A stretch of 48,526 nucleotides of DNA from Nemertoderma westbladi (lineage: Eukaryota > Xenacoelomorpha > Nemertodermatida > Nemertodermatidae): assembly GCA_032718475.1 (NCBI GenBank), contig JAUCBJ010007641.1:1-48526 (forward strand), in the 5' to 3' direction. Shown piece by piece: positions 18,186 through 28,100 of this stretch. The notes beneath the pieces are model-generated. The model worked only from the letters and a program-made list of their open reading frames with translations. It did no database searches and was not told where the DNA came from. The translations under genes and the position numbers were made by a program. Every line of letters starts with the position of its first letter. Positions within the stretch are counted from its first letter, which is position 1.

Positions 18186-19361
18186 TGTAAAAGCTTTTGC
18201 GTCATTAACCGGTTATTTTCCCTTAAAGTACTCTGTAGTTGGTTTGCCAGGCATAAAAAGGCCGTGTCCTTGCTGTACTGGTGTTTTAGAGGACATAAAA
18301 GTCATTTCTTATGTATTTGTACTGTATTTGTACTTTAGAGGACATAATCCACAATCTCGTGACGCGATAAGCTAGATACTCTTGAAAACAGTGTCGCTAC
18401 CATGACGATGGCTAACAGCTGATATTGCCACGTCGACGTTTCTTTGTTTCTTTGTTCTCTCGTTGTTCGGTTGACCAATCAGAGCGTTTGTTGTCTCTGT
18501 GTTGGAGGTGTATACAGAGGCTCAGTAGTTCAGTGTTATGTTTTTGCCCAGAGCCTAAGAACCGGCTTTTGGCACCTCCGTGTTTTCAGTTTTTAGTCTT
18601 ACACTAGTAGGCTTAATTATAAGGACATATATCCGTTATCATAACATAACATACCATACCTAATCAAACAACCTGTGCATACTTTTATATTGTTATACTG
18701 CTATTTACTGTCAGTTCTTCATAATATGGTTGATGAATTATTATATTTGGAATAACGATAAATAACCCCGAAAACCCAATATTCTTGATATACCGAAGGT
18801 AAGAGAGAAAGGTTACATATAACGATTGTGACTTATGTTAAAGTGGTTTGAAGTGAATCTAATGTTATTTGATAGACCCTACATGATTCGGTCCGTGTTC
18901 CTTTTATATGTGACTAAAATCAGTGAAGATCGGCTGATCAGTGTGCAGTATTGTGCAGCATTGTGTATGAGTGAGACTGATAACGAAGCATTTCCTAAAG
19001 AATGCGCCATATATGTGAATTGTAACTAAGCCATATCGTTGTGAGTAGTTTAAGTCATAACTCTGTTTATATAGATAGAGCGCCACGTCCTAAAGGAACT
19101 GTTAATATTCCCCGAAGGTGAATAATATTGTCAGAGATTATATAATACTGTCAGTCGAATAATACATTAGGCTTACATAGCAATACGATTAAGCCGTCGA
19201 ACCCAATCTCCCGGGTATATCCAGCGGGTGAATGATCGCGCACCGATTGGTTTCGACTAGTGTAGTGAATCAAATACTTGTCAGAGGCTAAAAGTGATTT
19301 ATTATCTAGAAGACATCCTAATTTGGCGGGTTAAACTGCCAAAGGTCTGAAAGCGCGAACA
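18186..19361 (+). repeat. 3' LTR of the BEL/Pao element
   Basis: Same length as the 5' LTR (1,176 bp) with three substitutions seen. It is followed by the TACAT target duplication at 19362-19366. Polyadenylation of the element RNA is expected here, but I could not place a clear AATAAA. Confidence 0.95.
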
Positions 19362-19639
19362 TACATTTTCGGCTAATTATTTTTCAATACAGGTTTTCTG
19401 GGGTGCAAAATACATTGGAAAATATTTAAAAAGGATATAATTACTATAAATGGCAGTTTAATCATCTCTGTGTAGGAAAAAAATGAAAAAAACAAGTAAC
19501 CAGCACTTTTCAGTTAGAACACAAAATTTTTAATTCACTTATACGATGCTATAAATTCACATTTTCAGGTTTTCGAGGGCGCTGATTCTAATGGAATACA
19601 CTTCTAATATACCAGATCATTGCTACTTGTATTTTTCGG

Positions 19640-20400
19640 CGTAATTTGGCAAATTTTGGTGCTAGCACCAAATTTCGTACCCATCACCAAAAAGTACAAC
19701 TTTGCGATGTCCAGTGCTGTTTTTATTGATTCCATCGGATTCAGGACCCTCATAAACCCGTATAACGCAAGAATCAAGGTGATACTATCTACTTATCAAT
19801 TTGCATATTTTCCAAAATTTGGTCCTGGCACAACAATTTTCACCCACCGGCGAAAAATACAAGTTTGAGAACTCTTATGAAATTTTTACTGATTCCATTG
19901 AATTCAGAACCATCACAAACCCGTATAACGCAAGAAACAAGGTGACACAATCAATTTATATATTTTTCCACATTTTGCACCCACATCCGAAAAATACAAG
20001 TTTGAGATGTCTAGTTCGATAATTATATATTCCATTGAATTCAGAACAGCCATAAACCTCTAAAGCGCAAGAAATAAATTGTCACAAGCAATTTTATATA
20101 TTGAATGGATTTTCAAAATTTCGTGCTAGCACCAAAATTTGCACACAGCACCGAAAAATACAAGTTTGATACGCTTGGTGCAACTCGTATATATTTCATC
20201 GTATCCAGAACCCCAAAAAACCCCAATTGCGTAAAAAACAAGTTTCAAACAATCAATTTACAAAATTGACTTATTTCAAAATTTGGTGCTGGCACCAAAA
20301 TTTGGCACCCACCGGAAAAAACAAGTTTGAAATTTCTAAATCAATTATATGAATTCCATCCAATTTCTAACACCAAAAAACCGGTGTAAATCAAAAATAG
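19640..20400 (+). repeat. Tandem repeat of about 163 bp inside the piggyBac-like element
   Basis: The anchor GAAAAATACAAGTTTGA (with variants) occurs near 19689, 19852, 19989, 20152 and 20315, spaced 163, 137, 163 and 163 bp. Each unit also has ATTCCAT.GAATTCAGAACC, a CATAAACCCGTATAACGCAAGAA-type block and a TTTGGTGC...GCACCAAA inverted repeat, which is the perfect palindrome TTTGGTGCTAGCACCAAA near 19653-19670. It is non-coding. Confidence 0.8.
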
Positions 20401-20668
20401 AGATGTTACAATTCATATTTAATGAAATGTAATTTTCAAAAAACGTCTCAAAAAAAGTGCCAAAAGTAGGGTTAAAAAATGGTGCTATAACTCAAAAAGT
20501 ACCCAATATTTTTGAAAACGGTTTTCACTACTAGGACGACAATAGATTTTTAAGAAAAGTCATAAAATTTCAGATTCCCAACTGCGTTTGTTTCAGAATT
20601 CTAATAAAAAAACCACGGGGGGGGGGGGGGGTCATATTGACCCCCCCCCCCGGGTTTAATAGGGTTAA

Positions 20669-21007
20669 TGCATGCTGCATTGGGTTTGCCAATTGTCGAT
20701 TGAATGGTAGTGTCAGAATTTTTTTTTTACAGCATAGCATCTCATGTGCAGCTGCAATGCAGCAGTCCGATTGTAGATAGAGATAATACGTATTTATCAT
20801 ATGGCTGCCGCAACCCAGTGTAAGTAGTTTTGCTAACAGTTTAACACATGAAATTCGGTCAAAAGCTTTACTAAAATCTACTAATATATTGAAAAGCTTC
20901 TTCCTAGCTACGGAACTCGTTGTCTTCTGGACGCTTAAGATCATTAGATTCACATATTTCGCTATTCCACCCAATATCTTCCCAGATAGTCTTTGCAGCA
21001 ATATCAT
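20669..21007 (-). pseudogene. LINE reverse-transcriptase fragment
   Basis: The minus strand encodes FNILVDFSKAFDRIS followed by VKLLAKLLTLGCG, the RT block holding the first catalytic Asp (FxDxSKAFD). Only about 100 residues remain. The frame runs into the end of the piggyBac-like element, which inserted at the TTAA at 20665-20668. The clade cannot be assigned from so short a piece. Confidence 0.6.
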
Positions 21008-21727
21008 TTAATAGCTTTTTCTGGCTGTCGAGTAGTCTGGTAGTCTAGCTGTCTAGAGGTATCGGGATTTAGGGATTTGATAGGGATTCGATCATTGCCG
21101 AGGCTGAAAATACGTAGATTTTGTATTATTTTTTCCTCTCTGATTCGTTTTTACCGATTGATGTCTCACAGTTTATTTTTACCCGCTAACATCTTTAGTG
21201 CCCCCATCTACCACCACCCCACCCCCCTTATTTTCATCTGGTAGGCTCCAAATGGCCCATACTAACAGAACACCTTTCTTATCTTAAACTTAAATATAAT
21301 TATCATATTGTGGACGTAACAAATGAATTCTAAATTAGCAGTAACTAAATTATGCAATATGTTGCATATATCTCTATATTAATCGATAATACAGTCGCTT
21401 GTACTAAAATTCCATTGAATATAATCCCTTGTGTTACTGTTACGGTATGAGTTACTGAGCTGTGAGCTTGTAAAATATCTCATGCGGTGAAATCCATATT
21501 TGTTTGTTTGCTTGATTCTCTTTCACACATCAACATTGTTATCAGACACACTAGTGATATCACTATATATCTCTACAGTGATATATAATCATTCTGTGGA
21601 GCATGGCTACATTAATAGACATCATAATTTAAATTTAAATTGAATTCAATTAAATTAGTCACTACAAGCTTGGAAATCCCAGCATAATACTGTACTAGGA
21701 GCCAAAAGGGGACAGTTCGTCTAACTT
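21008..21727. other. Region upstream of the peptide gene
   Basis: AT-rich sequence with no ORF of note. Near 21550-21590 there is an inverted sequence (TAGTGATATCACTA and TACAGTGATATATA). The promoter of the following gene must lie here, but no core element can be placed with confidence. Confidence 0.4.
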
Positions 21728-22096
21728 ATGGCACCTAGTAATAAAGCCAGTAATATGGCGAATGTAACTGTATGCATATTATTTGTGGCCATACTTGGGG
21801 TCATGCTTGTAGTTACTGAGGGTACTGATAACATTTCTGAAGAGCTTGAAGAGAAGAAAAGATCCAATGGTAAGCATTGTCTAAACATTAATCGTTATAT
21901 TTAAGAGCGAGTGGAATCTGTGTTCGATTGAAGCATAGCATATATGTTCCTGATTATTTTAGTGTTGTCAGAAACCTTAGTGAAGGATCAGCTATTAATT
22001 GGCATCAAGGATGCTTGCTGCTGCCGGCTGGCTGCGTCTACAGAACACGGCTGTATAGGATCACCGCTCCCAGACGGCACAAATTATAAAATATAA
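21728..22096 (+). CDS. Secreted cysteine-rich peptide precursor, two exons, 91 aa
   Basis: Exon 1 is 21728-21869. The intron is 21870-21962 (93 nt, donor AATG|GTAAGC, acceptor ATTTTAG). Exon 2 is 21963-22096. The junction is phase 1 and keeps the frame to a TAA. Residues about 10-32 form a signal peptide with a hydrophobic core (VCILFVAILGVMLVV). An acidic propeptide follows and ends EELEEKKR, a typical basic processing site at residue 45. The predicted mature chain of about 46 residues has four cysteines, in ACCCR and EHGC, spaced CCC-x9-C. An AATAAA follows at 22120. The architecture is that of secreted neuropeptide, antimicrobial or toxin-like precursors. I do not recognise the cysteine spacing and assign no activity. 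The second Met (residue 10) could also serve as start. Confidence 0.65.
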
Positions 22097-22119
22097 ACTT
22101 TGTGTTCTTTATCGAAAGA

Positions 22120-22125
22120 AATAAA
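22120..22125 (+). terminator. Poly(A) signal AATAAA
   Basis: AATAAA lies 24 nt after the stop codon of the peptide gene, as expected for a short 3' UTR. Confidence 0.6.
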
Positions 22126-22173
22126 TTTAATTTAGAGGTAAATCAATAGATACATTAATTTGAAAAACTTAAA

Positions 22174-22207
22174 TTAAAATAACTTTAAAAATTTAAAGTT
22201 ATTTTAA
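22174..22207. repeat. Perfect 16 bp inverted repeat with 2-nt spacer
   Basis: TTAAAATAACTTTAAA at 22174-22189 is followed by AA and its exact reverse complement at 22192-22207. It is AT-rich and lies just past the peptide gene's poly(A) signal. Confidence 0.8.
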
Positions 22208-22234
22208 GAACCTAAAAGAATTTTAAAACCTATG

Positions 22235-22300
22235 GGTTGTGGGCAAGGCGTCCTTTAATACAATTATATTAAATTATTAAAGGACGCCTTGGTTGTGGGC
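22235..22300. mobile_element. 46 bp hairpin insertion with 10 bp target duplication
   Basis: GGTTGTGGGC at 22235-22244 and 22291-22300 flanks a 46 bp segment. Its ends AAGGCGTCCTTTAATA (22245-22260) and TATTAAAGGACGCCTT (22275-22290) are perfect inverted repeats. Inverted ends within direct repeats are the signature of a transposed element. A 9-10 bp duplication fits Mutator-like elements (inference). Confidence 0.7.
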
Positions 22301-22726
22301 GAGCTTTGCTTAATATACTGCAATTAATCTCTTGTTATCTACAATAGTCGGCGTATAATATCTTATAGTATCAATTATATTATAGGTTTACGCCATTAAG
22401 TGTGCATTTTAATTTTGTGTGTATATCCATTTTATGATTTCAGAGATCTATCTTGCCATTAACAGAGTCTTTGGGAATTTTTAATTTTTAGTTGAAGTAG
22501 CTGTGTTAATTACAATTGCGGAACGGTTTTTTGAAATATAATATTATGATACAACCAGGAATTAATGATTGATGTTGATGGAATAGGGTTTGTGCGCGAA
22601 AAATTGTTCTAGAAACAATTGAATAAGGGGGGGGGGGGGGGAGGTGCCCTGAATCGAGTGGCGGGGTTTATATTTTGTAAAAACAGGAGGAAGCTGTCAA
22701 AACGGCGGGTTTAAGTAACCGCGGGA

Positions 22727-23010
22727 AGCCTCCGTGTGTAAACGTAATATAGGGGGAATTTTAATTTTATCTGTTGGTGCATTACTACCGGTGTAACCAC
22801 CTATACCGAGTGTCTATATAATTATATTTAATCTGCCTGAAGAAGAGGCCTAATTGCCTAGAAAGATCACGAAACTCTAATTAATTTTTTTCAACTTTTC
22901 TGCGGGTGTAGAGCTTCAAGAAAGCTCTTACATGAACTTTGAAGTTACTGGATTCTGGCTATTGACAAGTATCATGAGTCACTATGGCATCATTTTTCAT
23001 CCAGTTGACA
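22727..23010 (+). repeat. Dispersed repeat, copy B
   Basis: Partner of 2236-2540. The core is CTGAAGA, then an AGGC-CTAATT-GCCT hairpin, then AGAAA. Relative to copy A the hairpin changes at both sides of one pair (G-C to A-T). A 15-base G-run lies about 90 bp upstream at 22627-22641. Confidence 0.6.
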
Positions 23011-23214
23011 AGATTTGACAATTTCACATGATATACACTTCTATGTTCTTTAACACACATCGCGGCGTACAACCTGCAAGTAGTATGTACAGTACAGGCA
23101 ATTTTGTTAAGCGGTACACAACGTCCGATGGTGCATTCATGATCATGAACCTCAAAGCTGATTTCGTCGACATCAGGCCCATCAAAATATCCAGAAACAA
23201 TTTATTCGATCTGT

Positions 23215-23740
23215 GACTGTCCGCACAGCTGAACGATTCATGTTGGCGAGGACCTTTTGATTGTAGACCCGGGATGTGGTCCCGGAAGTTGCACCCCTTC
23301 CAGTCGCGAATTTGCTACTGGACCGCTCGGCCTCAACAAGTAGGGCCCCAAAGTCACCCCATTCCCACGTTTCTAATCCGGGTCACATTGAAAAATCATA
23401 GCGACGAAGCAAAGAGGTCGCTCTGAAAGATAAACTCCTACACACAGTTTTGCCAGCTCCTTTGTTATGTCATCAACTATCTTGCATCCGACATTGCCTC
23501 CAGGGACAATATAGCGGCGGTTTGGTAGATGACATAAGCAACGATGATGACTCTCCCATGTAGGGTTGGGTGAAGAACCCGGAGTATTCAGCCAGGACCC
23601 GCCGAAAGTGGCTTCCAAACGGTCGGAAGTGGAAGGAGGCAGAGGGATGAAGTCCGTGCCATACGCCACTGCCAGTGGGGCAGCCAACCGCTCAACTACA
23701 GTGGTGTCCAACTCCGAGTCACTGCTCTCTACTACTACTA
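23215..23740 (-). pseudogene. Unidentified protein-like fragment, frameshifted
   Basis: On the minus strand an open frame runs from the (TAG)n tail of the RTE-like LINE to a TAG at 23373-23375. It is Ser/Thr/Pro-rich, then has a conserved-looking CLCHLPNRRYIVPGG segment. Protein-like sequence continues in another frame to about 23215 (ETWEWGDFGALLVEAERSSS). I do not recognise it. It may be a DNA-transposon or gag-like remnant downstream of the LINE insertion point. Confidence 0.35.
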
Positions 23741-25124
23741 GGATCGGCATGCTGCATTGCAGCTGCATTTTTAAGAATGCTGTGCCGGCTTGTCAACAAA
23801 ATTGCACCGCCACAACTCCCTATCACCCATGACATTTGCTAGATCATCCGCATCTTTAAGGCCAGTGTCCTTTAAGATGCGTCTCAAGAAAGTCATGGGC
23901 TGTCCACCATGCTTATTCACTCCATGTGGCTGCCAAAGTACAAGATTATGCACTGGGTGGTCCTCACGGCGAAAGCAATGTCCTGCAAAGCGGAGGCGAT
24001 TTTGTTCTAGTGTCAAGCTTGGGGGAACCAATGAGAAACCTCCAATGTTATATAGTGCCTGGTTGGAGATGTGTGCATTGTACTTGACACAATGAACCCG
24101 GCGTAGCATTCTTGTGAATGTGCCATCCAGAGATTTGGTGTCCTCAGCAGTTAGAGCCCAGCATGGACTCCCGTAGAGGAGTACTGGAACTACTGCTGCT
24201 CTAAATAATCGGACCTTAAGTTTCCGATTAATTCTCGGTGACTTCCAAATCCTGGAAAGCCTATTCAAGGCTGCCCATGCCTTTCCCTTACGTATTCGAA
24301 GGTCCTCACCTGACTTCCGGATCCATGATCCCAGGTAACAGAAGTCGTCCACATGCTCAAGCATACCATCCTTTGAGCTTATGCTCATCCGATCAGAGAC
24401 TTGCTGAGGACTTTCAAAGTTAACTGTCAGAAATTTGGTCTTTCTGGAGTTAATAAAAAGACCAACACTAGAAGCAGCATGTTCTAATGAGCTGAGGGGC
24501 CGTTGGACTCCCTCTAATGATTCTGAGAGTACTCCTAAGTCATCAGCAAAGTCTAGATCAGTTAGGTACTTGGCAGGATTTCCTCGACTTCTGGAGCCAG
24601 TAGGTGGAGTTATCATCACCCCATCATCATTATAATGATCTAAGGACATGCGTAGAACATAGTCAACCACAATAATGAACAAGAATGGTGCAAGTGTGTC
24701 TCCTTGGAGGACGCCCCATAACACTTCAAAAGGTTCTGTGTCACCGTCAACAGTAGACACAAATGTTGACGAACCATCGTATACTGATCTGATTGCTGCA
24801 ATAATTTCATCAGGAATCCCATATAATGAAAGTATGCTGAACATACGTGAGCGAGAGACTGAATCAAAGGCCTTGAAGAAGTCAACAAAGATAACAGCCA
24901 GATGCCTGTCTTTCTTTTTTGATAACTCTTCAATTATCCTTCTAAGTGCCAAAATGGGCTCCATGGTCCCACGACCTTTACGGAACCCATTCTGATTTCC
25001 ACGGAGCAGTCTCTCAATGGGATCCCTGATGCGATTTAATAGAATCCTATTGTATAGCTTTGCAGCAATCGAGATCAATGAGATTCCCCGAAAAGAACCA
25101 TAGAGTGTTAGGTTGCCCTTCTTA
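23735..25124 (-). pseudogene. RTE-like LINE copy 1, RT and C-terminal part
   Basis: The minus strand encodes an RTE-like RT from SIAAKLYNRILLNR through VIFVDFFKAFDSVSRSRMF, LQGDTLAPF and catalytic FADD. It continues to the C-terminal domain (LLYGSPCWALTAED, GGQPMTFLRRILK) and a stop at 23771, then a short 3' UTR and a (TAG)n tail near 23735-23750. It differs from the copy at 39036-40985 by only about fifteen residues. It is joined to its 5' half (25943-27296) across an inserted CR1/L2-like LINE, so this LINE can no longer make a full protein. Confidence 0.9.
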
Positions 25125-25942
25125 TGAACTGCTTATGAACGTGCTCTTCTTGGTATGAAGGCTTAACCAAACAGCTTAAATGTAAATTACAAGTAGCTCA
25201 GAATAAAGTAGTACGATTTATTAAAGACTACAAACCTAGGCACCACCTAACTCCAGATGACTTTTCTGAATCTGGACTACTTAACTTAGATAGTAGAGTT
25301 AAGCAGCTACGCCTTAACCATGTGCATAAAGTGTATAATGGTAAATGTCCCAATTACCTAAAACAAAAATTCAACAGAGTACGCGATACACACTCTTACA
25401 GTACCGGAGCTAGTGCTTCAAACTTCTACCTCCCGAATTGTAAATCCTTCGAATCTGATACTTTCTTTTTTAACGGTATTAAAAATTGGAACGCTCTGCC
25501 TAATGAAATTAAAAACCTAAATAATCAACATTCTTTTAAATCTGCAGTTAAATCTCATCTCCGTGTGCAATGTAAAAATAGGTACAATACTCCTACAGTA
25601 AGTTATTAGCTTATTAATTATTTACTATTTATACTGTAATTACGTTTTATAATTAATTGTTCTGTACATTACATCTTTATCGTTGAGTCGGACATTGTCA
25701 CGCTCTCGGTAAAGTTGTACATGTACATAGTGTAATTACGTTTTATATTGGTTTTAGGTTAGCGTAGTGTAATATTGTATTTGTAACCAAGTAACATAAA
25801 GGACCCCCTTGGAAATAAGCTGCAAAGCTTTAGGGGTAATCCTATATGTTATGTTGGACAATACCTTTATACCGGTACATTGTTTGGTGTATTTGTTATT
25901 GTTTTTACATAATGTATAAATAAATCTATCTATCTATATATA
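25125..25942 (+). mobile_element. 5'-truncated CR1/L2-like LINE inserted in the RTE-like LINE
   Basis: An open frame to TAA at 25607-25609, readable back to about 25140, encodes the C-terminal domain typical of CR1/L2-group ORF2. It has a VRFIKDYKPRHHLTPDDF-type helix, a KVYNGKCPNYLKQKF block and FFFNGIKNWNALPNEIKN. About 310 nt of 3' UTR follow, ending in AATAAATCTATCTATCTATA, a (TCTA)n tail as in L2/CR1 elements. It sits between CAGTT and AAGAAGGGC of the host LINE. Confidence 0.8.
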
Positions 25943-27296
25943 TAACTGGCACCAACTTATTAGTTTTCATTTCTTGTGGGACTCTTGTTGTTCGGTACAT
26001 GTCTACTATGATGGGATAGATGAGCTTTAAACACTCAGGTATTTTAAAGACCTCAGGGGGAACACCATCTACTCCACTGGCACGATTGGTCTTAATGCTC
26101 TTTGCAGCAGCCTTCACTTCTGCAAAGGAGATATCACCAATGGGAATATCTGGGAGTACAGACTCAGACACTTTTACTTCTATAAAGTTATCAGGCAATA
26201 CCCTGTCATTATTGAGGAGCTTTTCAAAGTGGGCTTTCCAACCATTGAGGCGATTGGCTGGTGATTCAGCCTTAACCTTGGTGGTTGGTTGGCTTTTTCG
26301 CCCAGTAAGCAGATTGATCGATTTCCATGCCTGGGATGATTGCCTGCTGTCGTCAGCATCATTGATGGCATCAACCTGTTGGTTTATTAGCTCCTGTAGA
26401 TTAGCAGAGTACTGCCTGTTCAGGGACCTAGATGCAGCCTTAACTGCATTCTTGGCCGCTGTAGTCTGTTTGAGTCGGGACTCTTTCTGCGCCTTATGAA
26501 GGTCATTTCGGCACTTCTGAATTTTGTTGTCAGTCCAGGGGGCCCTTTTCCTGTTTCGAGGGTATACAGGAACTGTTTCTGCAGCTGCTAACTTAACTGC
26601 TTCTGTAAAGGCAGTATAGCCCTCACAGTGATCTGCCGCCTCAGAGGCAAGAGCCTCATACCTGTTGCTCAGCTGTAGTGTGAGGCTGGATCTCACACTT
26701 GGCTGTTGCAACAGAGAGGACCAGTCATGCCGCGGCAAGGCAGATTTCGTTGTTCTGCTAGCACGCAGACTAAGTCTTACCTTGGCCACAATAAGGCGGT
26801 GATCACTGGAGAAGGGTCGAAGTGTAAATGCATTACAGTCTCGTATAGAACTCCTGTATTTCCGACGAAACAGAATATGGTCTATCTGGGACTTGTGACC
26901 ACTGGGTCCACTATGAGTCCATAGCTTTCCAGTTCGCTTCTTGAACTGGGTTCCAGCCGAAAACAATCCATTTCCAGAGATAAAATCCTGAAGATGGACA
27001 GAATTTCGGTCAACACTATTGCTATAGACCCAGGGCGATGTAGGTGATTGATGCAGACTTGCATTAAAGTCTCCCAGGAATGTTAAGAATGCATGCTGAT
27101 CCACTCCATCAGTAGCTGCTTGTAGATTGTGGTAGAAATTTTCCACCTCCTCTACAGGGGCAACACTAGTTGGAGAGTAGCACACAATCAGAACCACCTT
27201 AGGAAACTTCTTAGCCAGTCTTCCAGAACATGAGAAGTGGCAACGGATGATGCGGTTAGAGATTTGGTCTATTTTGTCCAATGCTGCTCTCACTCA
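25943..27296 (-). pseudogene. RTE-like LINE copy 1, endonuclease and N-terminal RT part
   Basis: The minus strand encodes part of an APE-type endonuclease: VVLIVCYSPTS, FLGDFNASL, the SQIDHILF segment and the SSDHRLIVAKV end motif. A Lys/Arg-rich linker (APWTDNKIQKCRNDLHKAQ) and the RT N-terminus (ASGVDGVPPEVFK) follow. The first third of the endonuclease, including the Asn and Glu active-site motifs, is missing: the frame begins at about 27293 directly in the middle of the domain. The copy was probably 5'-truncated or rearranged as well as interrupted downstream. Confidence 0.85.
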
Positions 27297-27522
27297 ACGA
27301 AGGCATTGAAGTGGCGGACCCTGACAGTGAATCGTCAAATACAATGTTTGCCGTGGTGGTGGGAAACGAGGGAGGTACGACCGGGTTATTACACCGGCTG
27401 GTTTCCATTGGGACACACTGGGTACACTGGCGATTTGCGCAAACACACCCACATCGACTAGTGGGACTGCAGGCACCAGCTGCGCACTGGCAGCACCACT
27501 GCAACATCTGCGACATTGCCAC
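27297..27522 (-). pseudogene. Cysteine-rich segment upstream of the RTE-like LINE
   Basis: A minus-strand frame encodes CCQCAAGAC, CGCVCANRQC and TQCVPMETSRCNN within about 40 residues, then a Ser-rich stretch that runs into the LINE in another frame. Such clustered Cys patterns with a C-x2-C-x-P...C-N ending occur upstream of the endonuclease in some invertebrate LINEs and would bind zinc. The link to this LINE is inferred from position and strand, and a frameshift near 27290 separates them. Confidence 0.4.
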
Positions 27523-28100
27523 CCAAAATAAACAAATAACAGTCTTATGATATATCAGTATAACTCAGTAGTATAGCAGTATAGCAGATTCAGTAGGTAG
27601 GCTAAGGTTATGGTGAGGTGATGGAACTATCTTTTACTTACATTTACTCGGTAAGAGTAAAGTAAAAGTATTACAATTAAATAAATTAAAATGAAATAAA
27701 AATAAATAAGTATCAATAAATAAAAGAGCAGAGGTGTCACATATGATACCCATTTGGCCCTCTAGGTGACAATTAGACAACACTGATGACTAATGTCAGG
27801 GCGCTAATCGGTCTGATTAATTAGAATAATCAATTAAACCCTAATTAAGAGTCATAAGACACCTATTAGGGAATTAATTGTACTAATTAATTGATGACAC
27901 CTACCAATTAGGGTCTAATTAATTTAATTGGGATATGTCACCCAGACAGTCTGGCGCCAATGACACCCAATGACACCCTAGATGACACATTCCTAAGTGA
28001 TGAGTCATGAGTTGGGTCTGTCACCGTATAAGCCAAACTCCTACTACTATCACCTGCCATCTTCTAGATTTTACCATAGAATTGATAGGGAACATTTTGG
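27523..28100. other. AT-rich stretch with clustered TAATTA and TGACACC words
   Basis: No coding sequence is supported. Between about 27810 and 27990 the words TTAATTA and ATTAATT recur, interleaved with GATGACAC and AATGACACCC. This may be degenerate simple sequence or a binding-site cluster. Confidence 0.4.

Larger units (their letters stand above)
3460..19361 (+). mobile_element. BEL/Pao LTR retrotransposon, 15.9 kb, near full length
   Basis: Two 1,176 bp LTRs (3460-4635 and 18186-19361), each TG...CA, bound an internal region with a gag-pol ORF and a further ORF. The target duplication TACAT is at 3455-3459 and 19362-19366. I saw three LTR differences (3493/18219, 3854/18580, 4209/18935), about 0.26 percent, so insertion is recent. 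The element is much longer than the 6-8 kb usual for BEL/Pao. The excess lies in the leader (4636-6878), a 1.65 kb gap after pol, ORF3 and long LTRs. I could not identify a convincing tRNA primer-binding site after 4635. Confidence 0.95.
3206..20664. mobile_element. Non-autonomous piggyBac-like element, split by the BEL/Pao insertion
   Basis: The left end CCCTATTAGTACCGGG is preceded by TTAA (3202-3205). The right end CCCGGGTTTAATAGGG is followed by TTAA (20665-20668). The two ends are imperfect inverted repeats. TTAA targets and CCC-starting termini are the hallmark of piggyBac transposition. Near each end lies a G-run followed by TCATATTGACCCCC. Removing the BEL/Pao insertion and one TACAT leaves about 1.55 kb (3206-3459 plus 19367-20664) with no transposase, so it depends on a transposase made elsewhere. 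Its interior carries a 163 bp tandem repeat. Confidence 0.8.

Noticed and set aside
23028-23216. 62-codon plus-strand ORF
   Set aside because: It is short, with no homology seen, and overlaps the end of a dispersed repeat and minus-strand protein-like sequence.
26020-26499. 159-codon plus-strand ORF, also at 39074-39553 minus
   Set aside because: It is antisense to the RTE-like LINE; its repetition just follows the duplicated LINE.
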